Positions 8,336 to 17,515 are shown, numbered from the stretch's first letter. The stretch is DNA of 64,000 nt from an uncultured Erysipelotrichaceae bacterium (GCA_902775285.1 CACYLI010000004.1:1-64000), one strand, 5' to 3'. The notes: a model not told the origin generated them from the sequence alone. Numbers and translations are program-made.

Positions 8336-10609
8336 ATGGAAAGGGATTTTTTTAATGACATTATTGTTGTAAAACGTAGTGGTCAAAGAGTAAGCTTCAA
8401 TCCTACTAAAGTAGCTATTGCTGTTAAAAAAGGATTTGATAGTGTATATGAAGAATATGATGAAAAACTAGTAAACAAAGTTAAAGAAAAAGTACTAGAT
8501 TATATTGAAAAAGAATATAAAGATAGAAAAACTATTGGAGTAGAAGATGTTCAAGATGTAATTGAAGAAGTTCTTAAGAAAATGAAATATGATGAAGTTT
8601 ATGAATCATTTAAAGGATATAGAGAGAGAAGAGCTGCTTCAAGAGAAGCATTTGTAGTTAAACAACAACATAAATTTGTTAAAGCAATTGAATCATTAGG
8701 ACTTAAAAGTGCTGCTGAAGAAAATGCTAAAAGAGAAAACGCAAATGTAGATGGTGATGGACCAATGGGAACTATGTTACATTTTGGTTCTACAGTATCA
8801 AAAGAATTTGCTAAAGCTTATTTAATGGATAATAAATATGCTCGTGCTCATGATGAAGGTGCTATTCATATCCATGATTTAGACTTCTGGGCAATGGGAA
8901 CTACTACTTGTACTCAAATAGATTTAAATAAACTATTTAAAAATGGATTTAGTACAGGACATGGGTATTTAAGAACTCCAAATTCAATAGCAAGTTATTC
9001 AGCACTAGCCGCAATTGCTATTCAAGCTAATCAAAATGAGCAACATGGTGGTCAAAGTATACCAGCATTTGATTATTATATGGCACCTGGTGTTCTTAAA
9101 ACATTTAAAAAAGAATTTAAACAAGAATTAAGTGAATTAATTGAATTTGAAGGTTTTTCTGAATTTGTTAAAATGGAAAAACTAGTTGAAATAATAGATA
9201 AACTAGAAAGTATTGATGTTGATTTAAGCGTATTTAGTGATTTTACTAGTAAAAGTAAAAAAATAGATGAAATATTTAATAGTGCTTATCAAAATGCTTT
9301 AAAGAAAACAGATAGAAGTACATTCCAAGCAATGGAAGCATTTATACATAATTTAAATACAATGCATTCAAGAGCAGGAGCACAAGTTCCATTTAGTAGT
9401 GTTAACTTTGGAACAGATACAAGTCCAGAAGGAAGAATGGTTATTAAAAATTATTTACTTGCTACTGATGCAGGACTTGGACATGGAGAAACTCCAATAT
9501 TCCCAATATCTATATTTAAAGTAAAAGAAGGAGTTAATTACAATAAAGAAGATCCAAGCTATGATTTATTTAGACTTGCATGTAGAGTATCTGCTAAAAG
9601 ATTATTCCCTAACTTCTCATTTATAGATTCAAGTTTTAATAAACCATTCTATGTACCAGGAGATTATACAACTGAAGTTGGATATATGGGATGTAGAACA
9701 AGAGTATTAGCAAATGTATGTGGGCCATCAGTTACTCCAGGAAGAGGAAATTTAAGTTTTACTTCAATTAACTTACCTAGACTTGGTATTAAATATGGAA
9801 TTGCTCTTGGAGAAAGAACTAAAGCTGATATGAAAGCTTTCTATAAAGAATTAGATGAAATGATGGATTTAGTAAAAGGACAATTACTTCAAAGATTTGA
9901 ATGTCAATGTTCTAAATCAAAAGCAAACTTTAAATTCTTACTTGGTTCTCATGTATGGTTAAATAGTGAAAAATTAGAAAAGAATACAAAAATTAGAACT
10001 GTTTTAAAACATGGAACTTTATCAATTGGATTTATTGGTCTTGCTGAAACATTAAAAGCTCTAATTGGAGAACATCATGGTGAAAGTGATAAAGCTCAAA
10101 AATTAGGAATTGAAATAATAAAACACATGAGAGAAAAATGTGATGAATATACTAAAGAATATAATCTAAACTTTACTTGTCTTGCTACTCCAGCTGAAGG
10201 ACTTAGTGGAAGATTCGTAGCAATAGATAGATCAATTTATGGAAAAATAAAAGGTGTTACTGATAGAGAATACTATACAAATTCATTCCATGTACCAGTT
10301 TATTATAAAACTAGTGTTAAACATAAAATGGAAATTGAAGGTAAATATCATAAATTTACAAATGCAGGACATATTTCATACGTTGAACTTGATGGAGATA
10401 CAGTTAATAATGTAGATGCATTTGAAAGTGTTGTTAGAATTATGCATGACAATGATATTGGATATGGTGCTATTAACCATCCAGTTGATAGAGATCCAGT
10501 ATGTGGATATGTTGGTGTTATAAAAGATGTATGTCCTAGATGTGGTCGTCATGAAGGCGAAGGCGTAGAAATGGAAAAAGTTAATTGTTATGACTGTTGT
10601 TGTCGTTAA
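8336..10609 (+). CDS. nrdD: Anaerobic ribonucleoside-triphosphate reductase, large part lacking the glycyl-radical segment
   Basis: 757 aa. It reduces ribonucleotides to deoxyribonucleotides under anaerobiosis. Residues about 10-100 form an ATP-cone (VVKRSGQRVSFNPTKVAIAV). The catalytic barrel has MGCRTRV, with Cys453 the likely thiyl-radical residue, and GRGNLSFTSINLPRL. The zinc site has DPVCGYVG and CPRCGRHE. In ordinary NrdD the zinc site runs straight into KFDRIRRITGYLVG, which carries the radical glycine. Here the chain instead ends GEGVEMEKVNCYDCCCR and stops at 10607-10609. The missing segment is encoded by the next ORF (10639-10797), in another frame with its own ribosome site. The Cys-rich tail is unusual. 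Start ATG 8336 follows AAAGGTGAGG. Confidence 0.93.
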   Translation: MERDFFNDIIVVKRSGQRVSFNPTKVAIAVKKGFDSVYEEYDEKLVNKVKEKVLDYIEKEYKDRKTIGVEDVQDVIEEVLKKMKYDEVYESFKGYRERRAASREAFVVKQQHKFVKAIESLGLKSAAEENAKRENANVDGDGPMGTMLHFGSTVSKEFAKAYLMDNKYARAHDEGAIHIHDLDFWAMGTTTCTQIDLNKLFKNGFSTGHGYLRTPNSIASYSALAAIAIQANQNEQHGGQSIPAFDYYMAPGVLKTFKKEFKQELSELIEFEGFSEFVKMEKLVEIIDKLESIDVDLSVFSDFTSKSKKIDEIFNSAYQNALKKTDRSTFQAMEAFIHNLNTMHSRAGAQVPFSSVNFGTDTSPEGRMVIKNYLLATDAGLGHGETPIFPISIFKVKEGVNYNKEDPSYDLFRLACRVSAKRLFPNFSFIDSSFNKPFYVPGDYTTEVGYMGCRTRVLANVCGPSVTPGRGNLSFTSINLPRLGIKYGIALGERTKADMKAFYKELDEMMDLVKGQLLQRFECQCSKSKANFKFLLGSHVWLNSEKLEKNTKIRTVLKHGTLSIGFIGLAETLKALIGEHHGESDKAQKLGIEIIKHMREKCDEYTKEYNLNFTCLATPAEGLSGRFVAIDRSIYGKIKGVTDREYYTNSFHVPVYYKTSVKHKMEIEGKYHKFTNAGHISYVELDGDTVNNVDAFESVVRIMHDNDIGYGAINHPVDRDPVCGYVGVIKDVCPRCGRHEGEGVEMEKVNCYDCCCR

Positions 10610-10638
10610 TAATAAAGAAAGGAAAGAGGTAATAAGAA

Positions 10639-10797
10639 ATGGAAAAGGAAGTTAAAAAAGCAAAAACTGTAGGTGAAGGAGTAAAATTCGATAGAATTAG
10701 AAGAATCACTGGATATTTAGTTGGAACACTTGATAGATTTAATAATGCTAAAAAATCTGAAGTAAATGATAGAGTAACTCATGCAACAAAAGAATAG
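10639..10797 (+). CDS. Separate glycyl-radical segment of anaerobic ribonucleotide reductase (52 aa)
   Basis: ATG 10639 follows GGAAAGAGGT (10621-10630). The 52-aa product starts with a basic stretch (MEKEVKKAKTV). It continues GEGVKFDRIRRITGYLVG and then TLDRFNNAKKSEVNDRVTH, which is the normal C-terminus of NrdD including the radical glycine in RITGYLVG. It is in a different frame from nrdD and starts 29 bases after the nrdD stop; its last 17 bases overlap the nrdG start. I infer that it binds NrdD and is activated by NrdG to carry the radical. A precedent for a small stand-alone glycyl-radical polypeptide is YfiD/GrcA, which repairs pyruvate formate-lyase. Programmed bypassing that joins the two ORFs is a less likely alternative. 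Confidence 0.85.
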   Translation: MEKEVKKAKTVGEGVKFDRIRRITGYLVGTLDRFNNAKKSEVNDRVTHATKE

Positions 10798-11350
10798 ATA
10801 TATTCGTTTAGCAGCTGATCTTCAATCAGATAGTATTGTTGATGGTCCAGGGCTTAGAGCTGTATTATGGACTCAAGGGTGTGCACATCATTGTAAAGGC
10901 TGTCAAAATCCACAAACATGGGATTTTAATGGCGGAGGATTAGTAGAAATAGATGAAGTCTTAAAGGCTATTGATGAACTTGAATATCAAACAGGACTTA
11001 CATTTAGCGGCGGAGATCCTATGTTTCAAGTTGAAGCGTGTAATGAAATAGCTGAATATGCTAAGAAGAAAGGCTTAAATATATGGGTATATACAGGTTT
11101 TACATTTGAGGAAATTATGAAATTAAATGAAAAGAATCCTGTATATAGAGAATTCTTAGAAAAAATAGATGTATTAGTTGATGGACGATTTAAGATTGAA
11201 GAAAGAGATTTAAGCTTACTTTTTAGAGGATCAAGAAATCAAAGATTAATAGATGTTCAAAAAACATTATCTTCAAATAAAATAGTATTATTAAATGAAT
11301 ACGAATATAATGAAAGCAAGTATTTTGAAAGAATACCAATGTATGTATAA
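10781..11350 (+). CDS. nrdG: Anaerobic ribonucleotide reductase activating protein (radical SAM)
   Basis: 189 aa. This radical-SAM enzyme abstracts hydrogen from the NrdD glycine to make the glycyl radical. The cluster motif CAHHCKGC supplies Cys34, Cys38 and Cys41, and TFSGGDPM is the SAM-binding GGE-like motif. ATG 10781 overlaps the end of the 52-aa glycyl-radical ORF by 17 bases, with no strong Shine-Dalgarno, so translation is probably coupled to that ORF. It is somewhat longer than typical NrdG (about 160-175 aa). The order nrdD, radical segment, nrdG forms one operon ended by the hairpin at 11351. Confidence 0.95.
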   Translation: MQQKNRYIRLAADLQSDSIVDGPGLRAVLWTQGCAHHCKGCQNPQTWDFNGGGLVEIDEVLKAIDELEYQTGLTFSGGDPMFQVEACNEIAEYAKKKGLNIWVYTGFTFEEIMKLNEKNPVYREFLEKIDVLVDGRFKIEERDLSLLFRGSRNQRLIDVQKTLSSNKIVLLNEYEYNESKYFERIPMYV

Positions 11351-11377
11351 GAATGATTTAAATATATCATTCTTTTT
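11351..11377 (+). terminator. Terminator of the nrd operon
   Basis: Stem GAATGAT (11351-11357) / ATCATTC (11366-11372) immediately after the nrdG stop, then TTTTT. Confidence 0.85.
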
Positions 11378-11378
11378 C

Positions 11379-11407
11379 TTTACATAAAATTTAAAAAAAT
11401 ATATAAT
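11379..11407 (+). promoter_or_regulatory. Promoter of the large secreted protein
   Basis: -35 TTTACA (11379-11384), 17-base spacer, -10 TATAAT (11402-11407). A second TATAAT lies at 11408-11413. The leader would be only about 11 bases, beginning at the AGGTGA ribosome site. Confidence 0.7.
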
Positions 11408-11424
11408 TATAATAGGTGAATAAT

Positions 11425-14400
11425 ATGAAGAAGATAGTTAAATATATATTTTTAATGTTACTATTATTACCAGTACTAGTTAGTGCTAGTAATTATAGAG
11501 ATGCTGTAGATTTATCTAATAATTTGTTACATGATAAATATACAGTATATAATTATGAGGATTTTTTGTATTCTGATAAAGCTGATTTATTAAGTAAGGA
11601 AGAATATAAAATAAGTTTAAAGAATGATAAAATTATAAATACAACATCATATTTAGCTTTTGGAGAAAGATATTGGACATCAAGTAAGAAAAGTGATAAT
11701 GAATTTTATGCAATAAGCGGAGCTCAAGATAAGGAAGAAGGGGTACTTGGTCTATCTTATTCAAATATAGATAATAATTTAAGTACAAGAGCAACAGAAA
11801 TGGTATTACCAGAAACAACAGTAACTGGAACAGGAACAATGTCTGATCCATGGGTATTTGTAACAAAATATAAACTAGAATTAGAATATGAACAAGATAA
11901 AGTAGAAAAAGTAAGTGTAAATGGAACAGAAATATCAAATACGGATATAAAATGTAATAAAGGAATATGTGTAGCTTATGCAGGAAGATATAAAGCAGAA
12001 TGTGATAGTGAAACAAAAGAATGCACAGCAAATGTAGAATTAAAATTGAAAGCTCCAAATATATATGTATCAAACAATTGTGGTGGGATTTTACAAGATA
12101 ATGGAATAATAAAAATAGGTAAATTAATAAGAAATACAAAATGTAATTTAAAACTAGGAACAGGTAAATTTAAAGTAAGACTTTCAAATAAATTTGGAAA
12201 TATAGAGGCAACAACAAAAGCTTCACCTAATCCAGTATATTTGTATTATGGTGAAAATTTTTACAAAGATAGTGAATATAAAACACCAATATATAATTTG
12301 GATACAAAACCAGTATTGAATGGTTATAATTTTAATGGTTATACATACAACAATATAGATATAATAGATAGTAATGGAAAATTCATAAATACAAAAGAAG
12401 CAAAAACTGCAATAAAAGCAGATGATTTAGAATTAACTATTAAGTATGATGCTCAGAAAGTAAAAATTAACTTTAATGCAAATGATACTGATGATGAACA
12501 AAAAGCAACACTTGGTGCGACAACTAAAACATATACTTATGGAGAAAAATATACAGGATTACCATCAGCAATAAGAAATGGATTTATATTTGATGGATGG
12601 TATTCATCGGCCACTAATGGAAATAAAGTAGATGAAAACACAGAAGTAAAAGAAACAGGTGAAAGAACACTATATGCTCATTGGAGATATGATAAATATG
12701 AAATGAAATTTGATGCTAATGGAGGTAAATTTAGTAATAATTCAACTGTTTATACTTTAAAACAAGATTATAAATCAAATATTACAGCTCCATCAAATCC
12801 AACAAGAACAGGCTTTATATTCGATGGATGGGATAAAACTGTACCTACAACTATGCCAATTGGAGGGGCCACATTAAATGCTAAATGGAAAGATACTGCA
12901 AAACCAACTTCTACATTAGCAACAACTAGTAGTTTAAAAGTTTCAAAACAAACATCTACACTAACATGTAAAGATGGTGCTGGTGTAGTAGCATATTATT
13001 TTGGAACAAAGAGTTCACCAGGAGCAAGTGATTATACAACAATTACAAGTAATACTAATTTTTCAACTACTAAAGAAGTAAGTAGTGCTGGAACATATTA
13101 CTTATTCTGTAAAGATAACGCAGGAAATATATCTGATTCTAAAAATATCGTATATCAAACATATAAAGTAGATAATATGTTATTAAACACAACCGGAGAT
13201 ACTTATACTACAACACATTATATAAAAGTAGGAAATACTCTTACATACTTAGCGCCAAAAAATACAACTATTACACTTACTTCTGTTTATACAATACCAT
13301 CTCATTCAAGAGCTGGAAGATTTAAAGGTGCAAGTACTGGTGCTGCATCAACTACTGCTGCAACAGTATCAAAAGATAATCCGAAATTAACTACAAATAA
13401 TACAACATATACTATGTGGTTTAGTAGAAATTTAATTTATTTTCAATATAAAGTATTATCAGATGAAACTTTGAAAAAAGGAAGTGATACAACATATACT
13501 TGGTCAAAAGACAGTGATAATTTCTTAGTTAGAACAACATCTGATAATTCATCTTCAAATAAATTCCAAGCATATAGATATGGTACTGCTCAAATAAATC
13601 TTTATAACAATTCAGCTTCAGGACATTTTCAAATAACAAAATCTGGTAAAACACCTAAATCAGGAGCAGAGTGGGCATGTGTTAGTGGATGTGCAACTGG
13701 AGTAACTGCTATTACAGAAGCTACAACATCAATATCAGATACTGATACTCAATTATGTAATACTACATCTAATGATTGTACAATAGTTTTAAAAACAAAT
13801 TGGGTAAATGCTTATGCTATAACATATAATAAAAACACAACAGATTCAGTATCAAGTATGCCAGATAATCAAACAAAAGAACATGCAGTTGATATAAAAT
13901 TAAGTACTAATACTCCTACAAGAACAGGGTATACATTTAGTGGATGGAATACAAAAGACAACGGAAGTGGAACAAGTTATGCAGCAGGTGCAACATATAA
14001 AACAAATGCAGCATTGACATTATATGCTCAATGGACTGCTAAAACATATACAGTATCGTATATTAAAAATACAACAGATTCAGTATCAAACATGCCAAGC
14101 AATCAAACAAAAACTTATGGTGCAGATCTTACATTAAGTAATAATACACCAACAAGAACAGGATTTACATTTACTGGATGGAATACAAAAGCTGATGGAA
14201 AAGGAACAAGTTATGCAAAAGGTGCAACATATAAAACAAATGCAGCATTAACATTATATGCTCAATGGACTCCTTCAAAAGTATTTACTTATATTTATAC
14301 AAAAGCATCAAAATTAAAAGATGGAACTGGTAATGAAAAAACAATTGCTGCAAATACTCAGACTGATGTAATTGGACCTAATTGGTATATTAAATTAGAT

Positions 14401-15177
14401 TCAGATGGACAATTAACTATTAAATATTTAAATCCAAATAAAATTGATATCTTTGCTGTCGGTGGCGGTGGCGGAGGTGGAAAAGGTAATGGCGGCGGAG
14501 GAGGCGGCGGTTACCGTGAAACAAAGTCTGGATATACTCCTACATTAAATAAAGCATATACAATAACTATAGGCTCTGGAGGTGCAAGTGATACAGCAGG
14601 TAGTGCTACATCGGTTAAATTAAATTCATCAGCAATTCTTAGTGCAAATGGTGGAGGAGCAGGGGCTGTTAGTGATGTATATGGTGTAAATGGCGGAACA
14701 GGTGGATCTAATGGTGGGGCATCAACAAGAAAAGCTGGAAATGGCGGTAGTTCTACTGGTGGTGCTGGATCAAATGGTGCAAAAGCTTTCGGCGATAATA
14801 CAATTGGAACTGAACTTTATGGAGCAGGCGGTGGTGGAAGTAATTTCTACGCAAATGCTGAAACATGGGTTTCTAGTGAAGGAAAATACTTAACTACTTA
14901 TAAACATGATTGTAATAATGTTGTGAATGAAGGTGGTACTGGTGGAACTAATGGTGGCGGTACTGGCGGAAATAGTATGATTTTAAGACAAACATGGCAT
15001 AGTGGTACTGGAAGTGTTACTGCTGAAACTTATTGTGCTGTAAAATCAGGAACAAATGCTACTTTCTATGGAGCTGGAGGTGGCGGTGGATCTATTTCAG
15101 GTTCAAATGTTAATAAAACATACAACAAAGGTGGCTCTGGTTATAAAGGCATAGTTATTATTCGTAATACAAGATAA
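11425..15177 (+). CDS. Large secreted protein with InlB-type B-repeats and a glycine-rich C-terminal domain
   Basis: 1250 aa; start ATG 11425 after AGGTGA (an in-frame GTG at 11416 overlaps that site). A signal peptide (KYIFLMLLLLPVLVSA) should be cut after Ala21. Four Listeria/Bacteroides-type beta repeats end in LYAHW, LNAKW, LYAQW and LYAQW (about 345-421, 422-490, 797-871, 873-949); the last two are near-identical copies. From about 1011 to the end it is rich in Gly, with runs of seven glycines, and ends KGIVIIRNTR. No LPXTG motif or C-terminal membrane anchor is present, so how it stays on the surface is unclear. It likely acts in adhesion or matrix formation. The tail resembles the partial gene at 1-69. 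Confidence 0.85.
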   Translation: MKKIVKYIFLMLLLLPVLVSASNYRDAVDLSNNLLHDKYTVYNYEDFLYSDKADLLSKEEYKISLKNDKIINTTSYLAFGERYWTSSKKSDNEFYAISGAQDKEEGVLGLSYSNIDNNLSTRATEMVLPETTVTGTGTMSDPWVFVTKYKLELEYEQDKVEKVSVNGTEISNTDIKCNKGICVAYAGRYKAECDSETKECTANVELKLKAPNIYVSNNCGGILQDNGIIKIGKLIRNTKCNLKLGTGKFKVRLSNKFGNIEATTKASPNPVYLYYGENFYKDSEYKTPIYNLDTKPVLNGYNFNGYTYNNIDIIDSNGKFINTKEAKTAIKADDLELTIKYDAQKVKINFNANDTDDEQKATLGATTKTYTYGEKYTGLPSAIRNGFIFDGWYSSATNGNKVDENTEVKETGERTLYAHWRYDKYEMKFDANGGKFSNNSTVYTLKQDYKSNITAPSNPTRTGFIFDGWDKTVPTTMPIGGATLNAKWKDTAKPTSTLATTSSLKVSKQTSTLTCKDGAGVVAYYFGTKSSPGASDYTTITSNTNFSTTKEVSSAGTYYLFCKDNAGNISDSKNIVYQTYKVDNMLLNTTGDTYTTTHYIKVGNTLTYLAPKNTTITLTSVYTIPSHSRAGRFKGASTGAASTTAATVSKDNPKLTTNNTTYTMWFSRNLIYFQYKVLSDETLKKGSDTTYTWSKDSDNFLVRTTSDNSSSNKFQAYRYGTAQINLYNNSASGHFQITKSGKTPKSGAEWACVSGCATGVTAITEATTSISDTDTQLCNTTSNDCTIVLKTNWVNAYAITYNKNTTDSVSSMPDNQTKEHAVDIKLSTNTPTRTGYTFSGWNTKDNGSGTSYAAGATYKTNAALTLYAQWTAKTYTVSYIKNTTDSVSNMPSNQTKTYGADLTLSNNTPTRTGFTFTGWNTKADGKGTSYAKGATYKTNAALTLYAQWTPSKVFTYIYTKASKLKDGTGNEKTIAANTQTDVIGPNWYIKLDSDGQLTIKYLNPNKIDIFAVGGGGGGGKGNGGGGGGGYRETKSGYTPTLNKAYTITIGSGGASDTAGSATSVKLNSSAILSANGGGAGAVSDVYGVNGGTGGSNGGASTRKAGNGGSSTGGAGSNGAKAFGDNTIGTELYGAGGGGSNFYANAETWVSSEGKYLTTYKHDCNNVVNEGGTGGTNGGGTGGNSMILRQTWHSGTGSVTAETYCAVKSGTNATFYGAGGGGGSISGSNVNKTYNKGGSGYKGIVIIRNTR
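13813..14271 (+). repeat. Two tandem near-identical repeat units within the large secreted protein
   Basis: The stretch 13987-14037 recurs at 14221-14271 with a single mismatch, and neighbouring parts are also similar. The offset is 234 bases, exactly 78 codons, so the protein repeats in frame. It points to recent duplication or recombination of one B-repeat and could vary in copy number between strains. Confidence 0.8.
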
Positions 15178-15202
15178 GAAGATAAACATATCTTCTTTTT
15201 TT
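15176..15202 (+). terminator. Terminator of the large secreted protein
   Basis: Stem AAGAAGATA (15176-15184) / TATCTTCTT (15189-15197), loop of 4, then a T-run. The left arm overlaps the stop codon. Confidence 0.8.
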
Positions 15203-15223
15203 ATGGAAAATTATGAACTTATG

Positions 15224-15232
15224 TGTTAAAAT
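15224..15232 (+). promoter_or_regulatory. Extended -10 promoter of obg
   Basis: TGT-TAAAAT (15224-15232) with a weak TGGAAA at the -35 position (15204-15209, spacer 17). Start near 15239, which rules out the upstream ATG at 15213. Confidence 0.5.
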
Positions 15233-15254
15233 AAATATAAGCGAGGAGATTAAT

Positions 15255-16538
15255 ATGTTTATAGATGAAGTTAATCTTAAATTAATAGCAGGTAAAGGTG
15301 GAGATGGGTGCACTTCTTTTTTACGTGAAAAATATGTTCCACTAGGAGGACCTGATGGTGGAAATGGTGGTAGTGGAGGAAACATTATCTTCAGAGCTGA
15401 TAAGGGACTTAGAACTTTAATAGACTTAAAACACAAAAAGGTTATTAAAGCAGAAAATGGAACAATGGGAAGAGGTAGAAATCAAACTGGTGAAAGTGCA
15501 GAAGATTTAGTTATTATTGTTCCAATTGGTACTACTATTAAAGATAGTGATACTAACTTAATAATATGTGATTTAACTTTAGATAAACAAGAATGTATTG
15601 TTTGTCATGGAGGAAGAGGTGGAAAAGGTAATGCTGCCTTCATGACAAATAAAAATAAAGCACCTTATACTAGTGAACTTGGTGAACCAGGTGAAGAAAG
15701 AAATATTCATATTGAACTTCATCTTCTAGCAGATGTTGGACTTGTAGGTTTTCCTTCAGTTGGAAAAAGTTCTTTAATTAGTGTAATTAGTGCTGCTAAA
15801 CCTAAAATTGCTGATTATCATTTTACAACTCTTTCTCCTAATTTAGGTGTTGTAAAAGCAGGAGATTATAGTTATGTAGTAGCTGATTTACCAGGACTTA
15901 TTGAAGGTTCTAGTAAAGGAGTAGGACTTGGCGATAAATTTTTACGTCATGCTAGTAGATGCAAAATTGTATGTCATGTATTAGATATGGCAGAAGTTGA
16001 TGGTAGAGATGTAATAGATGATTATAAAATTATTCGTAATGAAATAAAAAATTATGATGAAGACTTATATAATAAAAAAGAGATAATTGTTGCTAATAAA
16101 ATGGATTTAGAAGTATCTAAAGATAATCTAAGTAAATTTAAAAAAGAATATCCTGATAAAGAAATAATAGAAGTAAGTGCCGCAACACATTCTGGAACAA
16201 AAGAATTAATATTTAAATTAAAAGAAGTATTAGAAAGTATTCCAGATAGTGAAGTATTTAAGAAAAATGAATTTGAAGATTATGTATTATATGAATTTAA
16301 AAAATCTAAACCATATAAAATTACTCGTGAAGGAGAACATACTTGGGTACTTAGTGGAAATGAACTAGAAAAACTTTTAAAAATGACAAGATTTAATTCT
16401 GATGAAAGTGCTCTTCGTTTTGCTAAAAAACTTAAAAATTTAGGAGTAGATGATGAATTAAAAAGTTTAGGAGCAAAAGAAGGAGATATTGTTAAAATAT
16501 TAGATCAAGAATTTGAATATGAAGAGAGGTTATATTAA
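15255..16538 (+). CDS. obg: GTPase Obg/CgtA, ribosome assembly and stress control
   Basis: 427 aa, the normal length. Start ATG 15255 after GAGGAG (15243-15248); the in-frame ATG at 15213 precedes the likely transcription start. The glycine-rich Obg fold (PDGGNGGSGGNIIFRAD; GRGGKGNAAF) is followed by the G domain from about 160, with GFPSVGKSS (G1), DLPGLIEG (G3), NKMD (G4) and SAATH (G5). An OCT domain lies at the C-terminus. It acts in 50S subunit maturation. The rplU-prp-rpmA genes that often precede obg are absent here. The stop overlaps the start of the next gene by one base (TAATG). Confidence 0.97.
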   Translation: MFIDEVNLKLIAGKGGDGCTSFLREKYVPLGGPDGGNGGSGGNIIFRADKGLRTLIDLKHKKVIKAENGTMGRGRNQTGESAEDLVIIVPIGTTIKDSDTNLIICDLTLDKQECIVCHGGRGGKGNAAFMTNKNKAPYTSELGEPGEERNIHIELHLLADVGLVGFPSVGKSSLISVISAAKPKIADYHFTTLSPNLGVVKAGDYSYVVADLPGLIEGSSKGVGLGDKFLRHASRCKIVCHVLDMAEVDGRDVIDDYKIIRNEIKNYDEDLYNKKEIIVANKMDLEVSKDNLSKFKKEYPDKEIIEVSAATHSGTKELIFKLKEVLESIPDSEVFKKNEFEDYVLYEFKKSKPYKITREGEHTWVLSGNELEKLLKMTRFNSDESALRFAKKLKNLGVDDELKSLGAKEGDIVKILDQEFEYEERLY

Positions 16539-17515
16539 TGATAAATGATATAAATAATTCTAAAATAATTAAATATAATAATATTATTAATAAAGATTAT
16601 TATATTTATAAGGATCCAATGCTTGGAGCGAAAAAAGACTTAATATATTATAATAATGATGATTATATAATAAGTAGTTATGGTAATATTGTAGATTCAC
16701 GAATATCAACTTTAACACCTTATGAAATAGAAAAATTAAGATTACTTGCTATGTTTGTAAAAGGACAAGGAATTAATACTTTAAGTAATAACGATTTATT
16801 AACTTTAATAGATCTAGCTATTGATCCTAAGTATGATGATACTTTAAGAAATCTAGGAATAAGAATAAATAATACAAAAGGAAATACACCCAATCCTGTA
16901 AGTATTCCTGTTACTTCTCCTATACAACCAACGAAGATAGATAATGATAGTACTAAAAAACCTGATTTAAATATAATAAAGAAAGAAGAGGAAAAAAGAG
17001 CAAATCCTCTTGTAGAAAAATTCTTAAGTGATATTAGAAATAAACAAGGAAATGCTTCTTTTAGAGGATGGATGCTACCTAATGGAGAACTTTTAAGTCA
17101 ATATGTTGATACTACTGAAGGTACTAGAGGAGTAAGACAAGATCATGCAAAGTTATTTAAAGTTTTCTTTGCAGGGCTTGAAAAGTATAATAAAGATGCA
17201 TATGATATTATGAAAAAATTATATGACAATTATTTAGCTGCTCATGGATTTAGAGTAGGAGATTGGGATGAAAGTTTTGCAGTGGAAGCACTTGGATGGA
17301 TGCAAATAGCACATAATGGTAGAATGAGAATCTTATATAGAGGAGAAAGATGGCAAGATAAATTAATAAGACCATTCTTAATTGATTATGGATTTAATTT
17401 TGAAATATCAGATTTTGGAGATTGTCATTATGTAGAATTTATGAGTATATATGATCATATAGATGAAATTATATCTCTAGGTTTAGAACAAAAATATGGA
17501 AGGCTTGGTGTATAA
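16538..17515 (+). CDS. Hypothetical protein translationally coupled to obg
   Basis: 325 aa, no family recognised. The start overlaps the obg stop (TAATG) and uses AGAGAGG upstream. Residues about 1-110 form one domain. A proline/threonine-rich linker (PNPVSIPVTSPIQP) leads to a conserved-looking domain from about 165, with FRGWMLPNGELLSQYVD, ALGWMQIAHNGRMRILYRGE and a cluster of aromatic residues. No signal peptide or membrane segment. Sharing a transcript with obg suggests a housekeeping role, but none can be assigned. Confidence 0.75.
   Translation: MINDINNSKIIKYNNIINKDYYIYKDPMLGAKKDLIYYNNDDYIISSYGNIVDSRISTLTPYEIEKLRLLAMFVKGQGINTLSNNDLLTLIDLAIDPKYDDTLRNLGIRINNTKGNTPNPVSIPVTSPIQPTKIDNDSTKKPDLNIIKKEEEKRANPLVEKFLSDIRNKQGNASFRGWMLPNGELLSQYVDTTEGTRGVRQDHAKLFKVFFAGLEKYNKDAYDIMKKLYDNYLAAHGFRVGDWDESFAVEALGWMQIAHNGRMRILYRGERWQDKLIRPFLIDYGFNFEISDFGDCHYVEFMSIYDHIDEIISLGLEQKYGRLGV

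Noticed and set aside
8336-10797. Sequencing frameshift as the cause of the nrdD break
   Set aside because: One indel cannot explain it: there are about 100 extra bases, a duplicated GEGV, a stop, and a new Shine-Dalgarno plus ATG. Assembly error is still possible but less likely.
11633-12139. 168-aa minus-strand ORF opposite the large secreted gene
   Set aside because: It is a Leu/His/Ile-rich shadow of the repetitive plus-strand gene, with no ribosome site or family match.
14690-14893. 67-aa plus-strand ORF inside the glycine-rich region
   Set aside because: Arises from GGN-rich codons read in another frame; no start context.
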